Shown: positions 7,378-16,359 of the stretch, piece after piece
How positions within the stretch are numbered: position 1 is the stretch's first letter
How the letters are laid out: every line of letters starts with the position of its first letter
Origin: Fen-1308 sp035319185
Lineage (GTDB): Bacteria > Nitrospirota > Thermodesulfovibrionia > Thermodesulfovibrionales > Dissulfurispiraceae
NCBI GenBank assembly: GCA_035319185.1
Contig: DATHDF010000024.1
Location: 1-64,000, forward strand
Direction of reading: 5' to 3'
Length of the DNA: 64,000 nt
Translations under genes and position numbers: made by a program
The notes under the pieces: generated by a model
Seen by the model: the letters and a program-made list of their open reading frames with translations, nothing else
Told to the model about the DNA's origin: nothing
Databases searched by the model: none

Positions 7378-8540
7378 ATAACACCCCAGACATACAACTT
7401 AAATATGATTAATAGTATAACTGAAATGGCACCGGCAGACAGATAGATCGGAAAGGCTATTTTAAGCTCCTTTTTTACCCCTGACATGCCTGTAAATGTC
7501 GTCGATCCGGTAAACTGCAGGGCCAGATAAGAGCTGACAAGCGGGAAAAAGATATATGCGGCTCCGCGGAACAGAATATTATACTTGTCGTTGCACGCAA
7601 TGAAGCTTGTAGTAACAAATGTGGAAATCAGTCCCATGACCCATCCTTTGACTGCAAAAGACCGAAATGGTATGAAGGGCAGAAGAAGCGGGGTAAAGAA
7701 GCATCCTGCCAGAACCGCTGCCAGCCCCAAAATCAGGAAAGGCAGGCCCCCGGTCCATGCGTCTTTAAAAATAATGCCCGATGGCGTCAGCCCGAATAGC
7801 AAAAGTATAACTGCCGCGAAAGGCAGGAACTTCTTCATTGCAGGAGCGATCTCCATGGGTGTAAGGACCAGCCTGTCTGCCATATTGAATTTAACAATTC
7901 GCATGTCTTTTGTTGCTTTATAACCTGAACGGATATATGCCGGAATATCTTTTGAATAAACCGGTCCGAAAAGAACCTGGAAGCCCGTAGCCTGTTTAAT
8001 TCTGAATGCGCTTACCCCGGCTGCGCCGAGCTGCGGAACTATTATCCGTCTGTGTTCCACGAGCGCATGCAAGCACGACGATGAAATGCACCTGATCAAC
8101 TCATCGGTCCCGAAAGTGCCTTTCCCTGCGGCACACCACACGTTGATGCCCTTTGTGTCCAGAACAAGTATCCATGCGCTAAGCCCTTTTAACTCGCGCC
8201 TCAGCATGTCAAAGCTGTATTTGTAGTTTGCGCTAACTAATACGTCGGATGCGTTATCCGGCGAACCTACAGCATAAAGGCCGGTAGAGACCCTGCAATC
8301 ATTCCGGTAAGAAGTGGTTCTGCACTTGAAATGTTCCCAATAGTCGGCGTTCGTCATAAGGGTTGAAGCTTTTATAGCCGGGCCCGCAGGGGTCATTACA
8401 ATATCCTCTCCCCAGGTCGGCAAGCTGAGCATATTCGATTTGTCGGGCGACCCTGCACAGCTGCATGATCTTCTTTCCGTGCTTTCAACCTGGGCATCCC
8501 TGAATTTAAGTTCAAGCATATTCTTATTTCTATAGGTCAC
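7374..8540 (-). CDS. hgcA: HgcA, corrinoid protein of mercury methylation
   Basis: 388 residues from a GTG at 8540, or 381 from the ATG at 8519. The cytoplasmic corrinoid-binding domain (related to the acetyl-CoA synthase corrinoid protein, PF03599) holds NVWCAAGKGTFGT at residues 133-145. This is the cap-helix signature of HgcA, and Cys136 is the predicted lower axial ligand of cobalt. From about residue 234 come around five membrane helices (FAAVILLLFGL, LPFLILGLAAVLAGCFF, and others), also typical. HgcA transfers a methyl group from methylcorrinoid to Hg(II). HgcB follows directly. The N-terminus is longer than in well-known HgcA and includes a CSC motif, so the exact start is open. Assignment is firm because the motif is unique to this family. 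Confidence 0.95.
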   Translation of the reverse strand: MTYRNKNMLELKFRDAQVESTERRSCSCAGSPDKSNMLSLPTWGEDIVMTPAGPAIKASTLMTNADYWEHFKCRTTSYRNDCRVSTGLYAVGSPDNASDVLVSANYKYSFDMLRRELKGLSAWILVLDTKGINVWCAAGKGTFGTDELIRCISSSCLHALVEHRRIIVPQLGAAGVSAFRIKQATGFQVLFGPVYSKDIPAYIRSGYKATKDMRIVKFNMADRLVLTPMEIAPAMKKFLPFAAVILLLFGLTPSGIIFKDAWTGGLPFLILGLAAVLAGCFFTPLLLPFIPFRSFAVKGWVMGLISTFVTTSFIACNDKYNILFRGAAYIFFPLVSSYLALQFTGSTTFTGMSGVKKELKIAFPIYLSAGAISVILLIIFKLYVWGVI

Positions 8541-8614
8541 AGTATTTCTTTGAGCATGGGGCTGATCCCCGTTTCCTTAGTCGCTGCGCTCCCCAATTAT
8601 CAGATATATCAGAA

Positions 8615-9805
8615 TCAGTCTAACTGCCTGCCGTTGATATAGACCTTATCAGGCGATTTAAGCGATTCGTACAACGTGGCCGGCCCGCCCTTAAGCACGA
8701 CGAACGTTGCCGGCATCCCGACCTTCAACTCTCCCATCTTATGTCCTATTCCTAGCAGCCTGGCACCGCTGGCCGTCGCAAGCCGTACTACTTCAGAAAG
8801 TGTAAAGCCCGCCGCCGAAAAAAGCCGCATTTCTTCAGAGAAGGACTCTCCATGTTCGACGCCCAGACTGCCGCAGTCCGTGCCTATTGCCATCGGCACG
8901 CCTATTGATTTTGCAAGTCTCATCTGTTCCAGCTGATGATCGAGCGTCTTCACGGAAATATTGGCTTCCTTCGACCCCTTCCTTGCCAGGCGTGAATACG
9001 CCTTCATCGGATACGCCGTAGGTATCCAGCAAACACGGCGTTCCGCCAGAAGTCTCAGATTGTCCTCGCCTATAAAATACCCGTGTTCAATGGAATGGCA
9101 TCCAGCTTGTGCCGCAAATCCTACGGGAATCTTTCCATTGGCATGGACCATGATCTTAAGGCCCATATTTTCTGCGGCTGCCACTGCTTCTGCCAATTCC
9201 TGAAGGCTGAACTGGGGCCGGGTCTCCTTGCCGAATTCAGCCAGGCTGTTGATCCCGGAGTTGACTATCTTTATATGGTCGGGTCTGTCGGTATCCGATT
9301 GTATCGCCCCGGCAAGCGACTGGCCGTTCTCCGGCGCTCTGCCGATAAGCCGCCCGTAGCGTCCCTTTGAACGCCAGGCTCGTCCTGCGCAGCTGATAAA
9401 AGCGGGGGCGCCGCTCATGCCGGGCAAGGATTCCCGCTTGAAGCGCAGGGCATGTCCTCCATAGTCTCCACCATCTCTCAGAGCGACGATACCATATCTT
9501 GCTTGGGCTGAGAGGTGGCGGGAGATGATCGGTTCGGCTTCAATGAATGAGTAATTAAGCTGCCTTAATCTCAGCGCTGAGTCGGATGAGCCGGACATGA
9601 AGAGATGGACGTGGCAATCGACCAGACCGGGGATTAGTGTGCATTCACTCCAGTCGATAGTCTCCGGCGGAAACCGTTCCGCATTTAGGTCTTTGTCGAG
9701 AGCCGCGATTATGCCTTTGTCAATGCGAAGAAGAACTCGCTCTTGTACCGGGCCGCCGCTTCCGTCGATAAGACAGCCGCAAAATATGTGCGTAAATTTG
9801 CTCAC
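8615..9805 (-). CDS. Amidohydrolase family protein
   Basis: 396 residues of the metal-dependent amidohydrolase superfamily (imidazolonepropionase / prolidase-like branch). The metal-binding DCHVHLF follows the typical LIPGLVD. Further metal ligands are HANGKIP (His), SIEHGYFI (His) and GTDCGSLG (Asp). A C-terminal composite beta-sandwich ends the protein (GELKVGMPATFVVL). No signal peptide is seen, so it is cytoplasmic. The substrate cannot be told; cyclic amides, dipeptides or triazines are all possible for such proteins. It precedes hgcA on the same strand with a gap of 74 bases, so it may be co-transcribed with it, though no functional link is known. Confidence 0.8.
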   Translation of the reverse strand: MSKFTHIFCGCLIDGSGGPVQERVLLRIDKGIIAALDKDLNAERFPPETIDWSECTLIPGLVDCHVHLFMSGSSDSALRLRQLNYSFIEAEPIISRHLSAQARYGIVALRDGGDYGGHALRFKRESLPGMSGAPAFISCAGRAWRSKGRYGRLIGRAPENGQSLAGAIQSDTDRPDHIKIVNSGINSLAEFGKETRPQFSLQELAEAVAAAENMGLKIMVHANGKIPVGFAAQAGCHSIEHGYFIGEDNLRLLAERRVCWIPTAYPMKAYSRLARKGSKEANISVKTLDHQLEQMRLAKSIGVPMAIGTDCGSLGVEHGESFSEEMRLFSAAGFTLSEVVRLATASGARLLGIGHKMGELKVGMPATFVVLKGGPATLYESLKSPDKVYINGRQLD

Positions 9806-9942
9806 TTAGTTCCCCAACTATGTTCGTTTCCGTTCGATGATAACACGCGGCGCATGAGAGGTCAAAACCGCGCATATTTGAATAACAGGCTGTTGTTTGT
9901 TACAAATAAAAATAAAATGAAACGTAACCCTGCGGGAAAGTA

Positions 9943-10746
9943 TTGAAAAAAATCTTACTGATTGCGATATTTTTTTTGGTTTTGTTGCCCTGCATCGCTT
10001 ATGGACACGGGCCTTCTGTCTCTGGAGAACTCGGCATCGTTGAAAAAACCGGTGCTGCCATTCCCAAGGACATAGTGATGCACGACGAAAATGGCTCTGT
10101 CCTGAAGCTGGGAGACATTATCAAAAAGCCGACGATACTCTCGCTTGTTTATTTGACGTGCGACCACATCTGTCCGCAGTTATTGGGTGGTCTTGCAGTT
10201 GCTCTTCCGGGGCTGAAGCTTTTACCGGGAAAGGACTATCAGCTGGTAACCGTAAGCTTTGATGAGCGTGACGATCCAACTACAGCCGCTGGTAAGAAAG
10301 CTAATTATGTAAAGGCAGCCGGCAGAAAATTTCCTGCCGATGCCTGGAAGTTCTTGACGGGGGACAGAGAAAATATCGCCCGGATCACCGATGCCGTCGG
10401 GTTTCATTTTCAGCGTGACTCACACGGATTCGTCCATCCGGTCATTCTTGTGTTTATCTCGCCAAAAGGCGTGATCACAGGATACCACTATGTTTCAAGG
10501 TATCAATACGGCGCGGAGTATCCGGTGGCCTTTTCATCGGCAGAGCTTACGGCAGGACTCTCCGACGCGGCCCGCGGGGCTGTCACGATCGGCGTTTCGA
10601 AGTCTGCGCTCTATTGCTTTACTCATCAGCCGGAGAGCCAGGACAGATTTTTCAATATTCTGGCGGTTACCGGGATAGTCACCCTTCTGTCTGCAATAGG
10701 CTTTTTCATATACCTTAAGCTGACTTCAAAGAGGGCGGGTTCGTGA
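9943..10746 (+). CDS. SCO1/SenC/PrrC family copper chaperone
   Basis: 267 residues from a TTG start (GGGAAAG upstream). An N-terminal hydrophobic signal or anchor (LLIAIFFLVLLPCIAYG) leads to a thioredoxin-fold domain with the copper site YLTCDHICPQ (CxxxC) and the distal His in GFVHPV. A second membrane helix close to the C-terminus (FFNILAVTGIVTLLSAIGFFIYL) is an addition not present in short SCO proteins. SCO proteins deliver copper to the CuA centre of cytochrome oxidase subunit II. The stop overlaps the start of the following subunit I gene by four bases, so it is the first gene of the oxidase operon. Confidence 0.88.
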   Translation: MKKILLIAIFFLVLLPCIAYGHGPSVSGELGIVEKTGAAIPKDIVMHDENGSVLKLGDIIKKPTILSLVYLTCDHICPQLLGGLAVALPGLKLLPGKDYQLVTVSFDERDDPTTAAGKKANYVKAAGRKFPADAWKFLTGDRENIARITDAVGFHFQRDSHGFVHPVILVFISPKGVITGYHYVSRYQYGAEYPVAFSSAELTAGLSDAARGAVTIGVSKSALYCFTHQPESQDRFFNILAVTGIVTLLSAIGFFIYLKLTSKRAGS

Positions 10747-12359
10747 CGGAAGCAAGGGCAGACGATATGGCGCAGCAGGAGCCGAGTTTCTACCACGAAC
10801 ATGGAAGGTATAGAGGGGTCTTTGCGTGGTTGATGTCGACTGACCACAAGAGGATTGGACTTATGTATCTGGGCGCGCTGCTCAGTTTCTTTTCTGTCGG
10901 CGTTTTGCTCGGGGTGCTGATAAGGTTGAGCCTTATCGCTCCGGGCATGGTGCTCAATGCTCAGCAATACAATGAGGTATTCACGGTCCACGGTATCATC
11001 CAGATATTTCTCTTCATCATTCCGGGGATTCCGGTCGCCTTCGGAAACTTCTTTCTGCCGATCATGATAGGTGCCAGGGATGTAGCATTCCCGAGGCTCA
11101 ACAGGCTTACGCTCTGGCTTTACCTCGCAGGCGCGGCAATCGTGCTTCTTTCCTTATTCATCAAGGGCGAGCCACCCGATACCGGCTGGACATTTTACGC
11201 TCCGTACAGCATACAAACAAAGGCCAATGTATCGCTGGCGGTGCTTGGAGTATTTGTGCTTGGGTTTTCGTCCATCTTCACAGGCCTTAACTTTGTCACA
11301 ACCATACACCGCATGAGGGCGCCCGGCATGGGATGGTTCCGACTTCCGCTTTTCGTATGGACCCTGTATGCAACCGGCTGGGTGCAGATTCTGGCCACGC
11401 CTGTTCTTGCGATCACGTTGGTATTCATAATCTTGGGGCGCATATTCGGCGTCGGCTTTTTCGATCCGTCGAAGGGTGGAGACCCGATACTTTATGAACA
11501 CCTGTTCTGGGCCTACTCGCACCCCGCAGTGTACATAATGGTGCTACCTGCCATGGGAATTATCAGCGAAGTAATGCCGACATTCGCCCGGCACAGGATA
11601 TTCGGATACAAGGCGATTGTTTACTCTGCTTTAGGCATCGCGACTGTCGGATATTTCGTGTGGGGACATCACATGTTCACCAGCGGCATGAGCGACACCG
11701 CGCGGATAGTTTTTTCATTCATAACCTTCCTGGTTGCTGTGCCAAGCGGGGTCAAGGTCTTCAACTGGGTGGCTACTCTTTACAAGGGCTCCATACAGGT
11801 CGATTCACCGCTGCTCTTCGCCCTATCATTCATCTTCCTGTTTTCGATAGGCGGGCTTACAGGGCTGATAATCGGTTCGCTTGCGCCGAACCTGCATGTG
11901 CACGGAACATATTTTATCGTGGCGCATTTCCATTACGTTATGTTCGGGGGCGTCGGGTTCGCAATATTCGCAGGGCTGCATTACTGGTTCCCCAAGATGT
12001 TCGGCAGGATGTTCAGCGAGAAGGTTGCCAAGACAGGTTGGGCCTTTCTGTTTGTTGGTTTCAATGTGCTTTATTTCAGCATGTTCATTCTAGGCTATCA
12101 GGGAATGCCGAGAAGGTATTTCGAGCCGCCGCCTCAGTATCACGGATGGTCGGTTGTCTCTACCATCGGATCGTGGCTGCTGGCCGTCGGCATCATCATC
12201 ATCTTCAGCAACCTGATACGTTCGCTTTTCAAGGGACCGAAGGCGTCTTCAAACCCATGGGGAGGCAGGACGCTTGAATGGAGCATTTCATCGCCGCCGC
12301 CTGCAGAGAATTTTACCGAGATACCGGTTATCAAAGAAGGCTTTTATGGCAATAAATAG
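10743..12359 (+). CDS. ctaD: Cytochrome c oxidase subunit I, A2-type (caa3)
   Basis: 538 residues, 12 predicted helices. Low-spin heme ligand His83 lies in VFTVHGII. The CuB region is AYSHPAVYIMVLPAMG (His260, Tyr264), followed by WGHHMF (His309-His310), and the heme a3 and low-spin ligands in VAHFHYVMFGG. Helix VI has YSHPAV instead of the HPEV of A1 enzymes, so the proton channel Glu is missing and the Tyr-Ser pair marks an A2-type heme-copper oxidase. It reduces O2 to water with proton pumping. The GTG start overlaps the SCO gene. Subunits III, IV and II follow. Confidence 0.95.
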   Translation: MTEARADDMAQQEPSFYHEHGRYRGVFAWLMSTDHKRIGLMYLGALLSFFSVGVLLGVLIRLSLIAPGMVLNAQQYNEVFTVHGIIQIFLFIIPGIPVAFGNFFLPIMIGARDVAFPRLNRLTLWLYLAGAAIVLLSLFIKGEPPDTGWTFYAPYSIQTKANVSLAVLGVFVLGFSSIFTGLNFVTTIHRMRAPGMGWFRLPLFVWTLYATGWVQILATPVLAITLVFIILGRIFGVGFFDPSKGGDPILYEHLFWAYSHPAVYIMVLPAMGIISEVMPTFARHRIFGYKAIVYSALGIATVGYFVWGHHMFTSGMSDTARIVFSFITFLVAVPSGVKVFNWVATLYKGSIQVDSPLLFALSFIFLFSIGGLTGLIIGSLAPNLHVHGTYFIVAHFHYVMFGGVGFAIFAGLHYWFPKMFGRMFSEKVAKTGWAFLFVGFNVLYFSMFILGYQGMPRRYFEPPPQYHGWSVVSTIGSWLLAVGIIIIFSNLIRSLFKGPKASSNPWGGRTLEWSISSPPPAENFTEIPVIKEGFYGNK

Positions 12360-12984
12360 CGATTCCGAATCCGTTGTACGGCCGGCTGAAAAAGGCGGCG
12401 TCGATTATGCCGGAAAGAAGATAGGCATGTGGCTCTTCCTGTTTACCGAGCTGCTTTTCTTTGGCGGCATGTTCCTGCTTTATTCCGTATACCGCGCTCA
12501 ATATCCTGCAGAATTTCATGCAGGGGCGCAGGAAGAGAACCTGCTTCTTGGTTCGATCAACACAACGGTCCTTTTGACGAGCAGCTTTACTATAGCCCTG
12601 GCGATCGCCGCGATCAGGAGGGGAGACAGGGCGCTCTCCATGTATATGCAGTCATTGACTATACTGTTTGGGATTTGCTTTCTGATAATCAAGTACTTCG
12701 AATGGGCTGCCAAGATATCGATGGGAATCTACCCGGACTCTCAGCTCCTCCTGAATATGGGAAAGGGCGATATCCTCTTTTTCAGTCTGTACTTCGTGAT
12801 GACAGGCATCCATGGCATCCATGTGCTGATCGGTGCGGTAGCGATTTCGATCATGTTGGTTTATACCTGGCGCGGCTCGATCAACAGGAACAGCTTCGTC
12901 AGGCTCGAAAATACCGGACTGTACTGGCACTTTGTTGACATTGTATGGATATATCTATTTCCGCTTTTCTATCTGGTTACCTGA
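12346..12984 (+). CDS. ctaE: Cytochrome c oxidase subunit III
   Basis: 212 residues from the ATG at 12346, which overlaps the subunit I stop by 14 bases. An upstream in-frame start exists at 12274, but it would overlap far more. Several hydrophobic helices (WLFLFTELLFFGGMF, TVLLTSSFTIALAIAAI, YFVMTGIHGIHVLIGAVA) are present, and the C-terminus WHFVDIVWIYLFPLFYL is the hallmark of COX3. The conserved Glu in helix III region (FTELLFF) can be seen. The subunit stabilises the binuclear centre and its proton uptake. Confidence 0.93.
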   Translation: MAINSDSESVVRPAEKGGVDYAGKKIGMWLFLFTELLFFGGMFLLYSVYRAQYPAEFHAGAQEENLLLGSINTTVLLTSSFTIALAIAAIRRGDRALSMYMQSLTILFGICFLIIKYFEWAAKISMGIYPDSQLLLNMGKGDILFFSLYFVMTGIHGIHVLIGAVAISIMLVYTWRGSINRNSFVRLENTGLYWHFVDIVWIYLFPLFYLVT

Positions 12985-12994
12985 GGACCGCCGA

Positions 12995-13288
12995 ATGAAC
13001 GAAGAAAGATCGTACATACCTGAGACGGCATATGCCAGCTACGCGCTCGCATGGGCGCTGCTCCTGGCACTGCTGATCCTGACGATAGCTGTTGCAAAAT
13101 TGTCTCTGCTGGCGGCCTACAGCGTGATCGGCAGTCTCTTTATCGCCACAATCAAGGCTGGGCTGGTTTTGATGTATTTTATGCATCTGGGGCATGAAGG
13201 CCGGGTTGTCAAGGGGATGTTGCTGTTGGCAGTGGCAGCGCTGTTCTTTATCATTGCCCTGACCTTCTCCGATGTCTGGTACAGGTGA
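12995..13288 (+). CDS. Cytochrome c oxidase subunit IV (prokaryotic COX4)
   Basis: 97 residues from the ATG at 12995, ten bases after the ctaE stop. Three hydrophobic helices are seen (ALAWALLLALLILTIAVA, IGSLFIATIKAGLVLMYFMHL, MLLLAVAALFFIIALTF). LVLMYFMHL is typical of the COX4_pro family, as is the C-terminal FSDVWYR. It is a small accessory membrane subunit. Its place between subunits III and II is usual for caa3 operons of this type. Confidence 0.88.
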   Translation: MNEERSYIPETAYASYALAWALLLALLILTIAVAKLSLLAAYSVIGSLFIATIKAGLVLMYFMHLGHEGRVVKGMLLLAVAALFFIIALTFSDVWYR

Positions 13289-13296
13289 GGATTGAT

Positions 13297-14199
13297 ATGT
13301 TCACAGGATCGGCCATTTCGACAGGCAAGGTTGACGAATCGTTCTTCTATATCGTAGCGATATCGGTAGCCCTTCTAGTCGTTGTGACTGTGACGATGAT
13401 AACCTTCTTGTTCAGGTACAACCGCAAGAGGCATCCGGAACCCGAAAAGGTCGGCGAGCCCCTCTGGCTTGAAATCATATGGACGGCCGTCCCAACCGTC
13501 CTCGCCCTCTCGATGTTCTATTATGGCTGGGTCAATTTCGATTTCATCCGCACGCCGCCGAAGGATGCCATAAATGTGAATGTCGTCGGTCGCGAATGGT
13601 CTTGGCTTTTTACTTACGATAATGGCAAGCAGAGCGATGTACTGAGGGTGCCGCTCAACAAGCCCGTAAAGCTGATTCTTAATTCGGCGGACGTCATCCA
13701 CAGCCTTTATATCCCCGCATTCAGGATCAAGGAGGACTGCGTCCCGGGCATGAAGACATATCTCTGGTTCAATGCAGACGAAGCGGGGACTTACGACATC
13801 TTCTGTACGGAGTATTGCGGCGTGGGCCATTCACATATGCTTTCGAAGGTGATCGTAATGCGTGCAGATGAATACGAAAAATGGTATTCGGCAAGCGAAT
13901 CGGGAGGGTTGGCGGCAGAAGGGATGAAGATTGCTCAGGAGAAGGGATGTCTCGGCTGCCACAGCACAGACGGATCCAGGATGGTCGGGCCATCATTTAA
14001 GGGACTTCACGGCAAGGTCGAGGTTGTAATCAGAGACGGAAAGGAGATGCAGGTCACCGTCGATGACGAATTCTTGGAGCACTATATCGAGCATCCCAAC
14101 GTCGACATCATCAAAGGATATCCGCCGATAATGCCAGCGATCCCGCTGAAGGAAGCGGAGATAAAGGCGCTTGTAGAGTATATAAAGACTGTGAAATAA
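13297..14199 (+). CDS. ctaC: Cytochrome c oxidase subunit II with fused cytochrome c domain (caa3)
   Basis: 300 residues from the ATG at 13297, with GGTGAGG upstream; a GTG at 13285 is less likely. Two membrane helices (IVAISVALLVVVTVTMITFLF and IIWTAVPTVLALSMFYYGW) anchor a periplasmic cupredoxin domain. CuA ligands appear as ADVIHSLYIP, and CTEYCGVGHSHM (Cys, Cys, His, Met). The last about 95 residues form a cytochrome c with CLGCHS and a later YPPIMPAIPL providing the axial Met. The fusion defines a caa3 oxidase that takes electrons through its own heme c. It is the third Cu/heme subunit in the operon, and ctaB follows directly. Confidence 0.95.
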   Translation: MFTGSAISTGKVDESFFYIVAISVALLVVVTVTMITFLFRYNRKRHPEPEKVGEPLWLEIIWTAVPTVLALSMFYYGWVNFDFIRTPPKDAINVNVVGREWSWLFTYDNGKQSDVLRVPLNKPVKLILNSADVIHSLYIPAFRIKEDCVPGMKTYLWFNADEAGTYDIFCTEYCGVGHSHMLSKVIVMRADEYEKWYSASESGGLAAEGMKIAQEKGCLGCHSTDGSRMVGPSFKGLHGKVEVVIRDGKEMQVTVDDEFLEHYIEHPNVDIIKGYPPIMPAIPLKEAEIKALVEYIKTVK

Positions 14200-15045
14200 A
14201 TGAACGATATCTTTTGTCTGTGCAAACTTAAAGTCTCCTTCTTTGCTGCATTGTCGGCTGCAGCAGGGTTTATACTCTTTCTGGGGAGGATAAATGACAG
14301 GGCGCTGGTTGTCTCTGTTGGTGTGTTTTTTCTTGCATGCGGCGCATCTGCCCTGAATCAGTATCAGGAACTCTCGACTGATGCCTTGATGGCAAGGACA
14401 AGAAACAGGCCGCTTGCGTCCGGACGGATGGCACCGGGCAAGGCGCTTGTGATCGTCGCTGCGCTTATATTCAGCGGTCTTGTGTCACTCTATGGAGCGT
14501 TCGGTTCAACCACCGTTATTCTGGGGCTTTGCGCGCTTTTGTTATACAACGGCATTTATACAGGCATGAAGGCGACGAGCGCTTTCGCAGCTGCGCCGGG
14601 GGCCCTCATAGGCGCTATCCCTCCAGCTATGGGATGGGCTGCCGCCGGAGGCTCTCTGTCCGATCCGAGATTGCTGTCTGTTTCCCTTTTTTTCGTCATC
14701 TGGCAAATCCCCCACTCCTGGCTGTTTCTTCTGAGGTATGGCGCAGAATACGAAGAAGCCGGACTTCCTTCTCTTATGCGTGCTCTGGGCCGGGAGCGGC
14801 TTGATCGTGTCGTCTTCCAATGGATATCAGCGGTTGCGGTGAGCGGGCCGGTATTATGCCTGTTCGGAATGGGAAGCTCGGCTATAGTGCAGTATTCCCT
14901 TCTGGCTGCGTCGGCCTGGCTGGTAACGCGCACGATACTTTTCATGCGCGGCGGCACAGCGGAGAAACCTGTATTTAGTAGTCTGGATAGATACGTTCTA
15001 ATAGTTGTGGTCCTGCTGGTATCGGACCGCATTCTGATTCCATAA
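14200..15045 (+). CDS. ctaB: Protoheme IX farnesyltransferase (heme O synthase)
   Basis: 281 residues, UbiA superfamily, about seven to nine membrane helices. The first prenyl-diphosphate/Mg site reads NQYQELSTDALMARTRNRPL (N-x3-E/D-x2-x-D then the typical RT-x-RPL). FVIWQIPHSWLFL and the second Asp-rich-like loop near EYEEAGLPSL match CtaB. It converts heme B to heme O, the precursor of heme A. It starts directly after the ctaC stop (no gap), so it belongs to the oxidase operon. No heme A synthase (CtaA) is visible next to it, so the oxidase either gets heme A from a distant CtaA or uses heme O. Confidence 0.9.
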   Translation: MNDIFCLCKLKVSFFAALSAAAGFILFLGRINDRALVVSVGVFFLACGASALNQYQELSTDALMARTRNRPLASGRMAPGKALVIVAALIFSGLVSLYGAFGSTTVILGLCALLLYNGIYTGMKATSAFAAAPGALIGAIPPAMGWAAAGGSLSDPRLLSVSLFFVIWQIPHSWLFLLRYGAEYEEAGLPSLMRALGRERLDRVVFQWISAVAVSGPVLCLFGMGSSAIVQYSLLAASAWLVTRTILFMRGGTAEKPVFSSLDRYVLIVVVLLVSDRILIP

Positions 15046-15101
15046 ACCGTTGTTTGCCTGACCCGGATAAATGTGCAGTTGCAGTATGGGATATCTCAAC
15101 T

Positions 15102-15129
15102 TTGATCAGACAACTTTCCCTCTTATACT
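15102..15129 (+). promoter_or_regulatory. Putative sigma70 promoter of the sulfite dehydrogenase operon
   Basis: TTGATC and TATACT are separated by 16 bases, 28 bases ahead of the ATG at 15157. It lies in the 93-base gap after ctaB, and the match to consensus is fair. No operator is evident. Confidence 0.5.
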
Positions 15130-15156
15130 TTATCTAGTTTGCCCATAGGAGGATTT

Positions 15157-16359
15157 ATGATGGAGAATTACAAACTATCGAGACGCGCTCTGTTGAAGGG
15201 TGCAGCTGCCATGGTCGCTATGTCTGCTGTCCAGGGCTTTCCGGCGGAGATATTTGCAGGCGAGCGAATGGCGCGATTTCCGGAGAAGACCGATCTGCTG
15301 CTCCTTACCGCCAGACCTCCGCAGCTTGAGACTCCAATGAGCTATTTTAAAGAAATGATAACGCCGAACGAGGCTCTTTTTGTCAGGTGGCACATTTCGC
15401 AGATTCCGACGTCTGTCGACCTGAACTCCTGGAGGCTGAAGATCGGAGGCAATACCGAAAGGGAGCTTTCTCTGTCTATGGATGATCTCAGGAAATTTGA
15501 AAAAGTCGTCTATACGGCAGTTATTCAGTGTTCGGGAAACAGCAGGAGTTTCTTTTCGCCGAGGGTCTTCGGCGGCCAGTGGAAGAACGGGGCCATGGGC
15601 AATGTTACATGGGCGGGGGCCAGGCTGAAGGATGTTCTCGACAGGGCTGGACTCAAGGCCGGTTCGGTAGACATAGCCTTCAATGGCCTTGATTATCCGC
15701 CGTTGGCTTCGGTACCCGACCTGGTCAAGAGTCTTCCTGTCGACAAGGCCCTGGAAAGCGACATCATCATAGCATATGAGATGAACGGCAAACCGCTCCC
15801 GATGCTCAACGGGTTTCCGGCAAGACTGGTCGTGCCCGGTTGGTACGCGACGTACTGGGTGAAGTCATTGAGCGATATAACGGTGCTGTCCAAACCCTTC
15901 GACGGATTTTGGGTCAAGACCGCCTACCGCATTCCAGATACTCCTTGCGGTTGCATCGAGCCTGGTTCAGCGCCGGCGAAAACCATTCCCATAAATCGCA
16001 TGACCACTCGGTCTCTGATTGTCGCGCCCGAAGGCGGATCGTCCGTGAAAGCAGGAGCGCCGGTCAGCATAACAGGCATCGCATTTTCAGGAGGCTACAG
16101 CATCAGCGAGGTTGTCGTATCGACAGACGGTGGAAGAAACTGGGGTCAGGCTGCCCTCGGCAAAGACATGGGCAAATATTCATGGATTCAGTGGTCATAT
16201 CCGTGGCGGCCTGAAAAGCCCGGCAAATATATTCTGATGGCTAAAGCGACTAACAGCATAGGCGAGTCGCAACCGTTTGAGGGGCTATGGAACCTGGCTG
16301 GTTATTTATGGAACAAAGTGGAAAAGAACGAAGTTATAGTCAGGCAGGAGGGCGCATGA
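15157..16359 (+). CDS. SorA-like molybdopterin sulfite dehydrogenase (sulfite oxidase family)
   Basis: 400 residues, preceded by an excellent AGGAGG. A Tat signal (LSRRALLKGAAAMVAM) exports the folded cofactor protein. The Mo-bis-MPT (one pyranopterin) domain contains VIQCSGNSRSFF, whose Cys is the Mo ligand, and LNGFPARLVVPGWYATYWVK, a family hallmark. A Mo-co oxidoreductase dimerisation domain follows (VVVSTDGGRNW). Sulfite oxidase family members such as SorA oxidise sulfite to sulfate in the periplasm and pass electrons to a cytochrome c. The next gene, overlapping by four bases, is a monoheme cytochrome like SorB, which supports the role. Other substrates (YedY-like) cannot be excluded. 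Confidence 0.82.
   Translation: MMENYKLSRRALLKGAAAMVAMSAVQGFPAEIFAGERMARFPEKTDLLLLTARPPQLETPMSYFKEMITPNEALFVRWHISQIPTSVDLNSWRLKIGGNTERELSLSMDDLRKFEKVVYTAVIQCSGNSRSFFSPRVFGGQWKNGAMGNVTWAGARLKDVLDRAGLKAGSVDIAFNGLDYPPLASVPDLVKSLPVDKALESDIIIAYEMNGKPLPMLNGFPARLVVPGWYATYWVKSLSDITVLSKPFDGFWVKTAYRIPDTPCGCIEPGSAPAKTIPINRMTTRSLIVAPEGGSSVKAGAPVSITGIAFSGGYSISEVVVSTDGGRNWGQAALGKDMGKYSWIQWSYPWRPEKPGKYILMAKATNSIGESQPFEGLWNLAGYLWNKVEKNEVIVRQEGA

Noticed and set aside
7374..8540. Reading HgcA as a general acetyl-CoA pathway corrinoid protein
   Set aside because: The cap-helix motif, the membrane helices and the HgcB partner with its C-terminal Cys pair are specific to the mercury methylation proteins.
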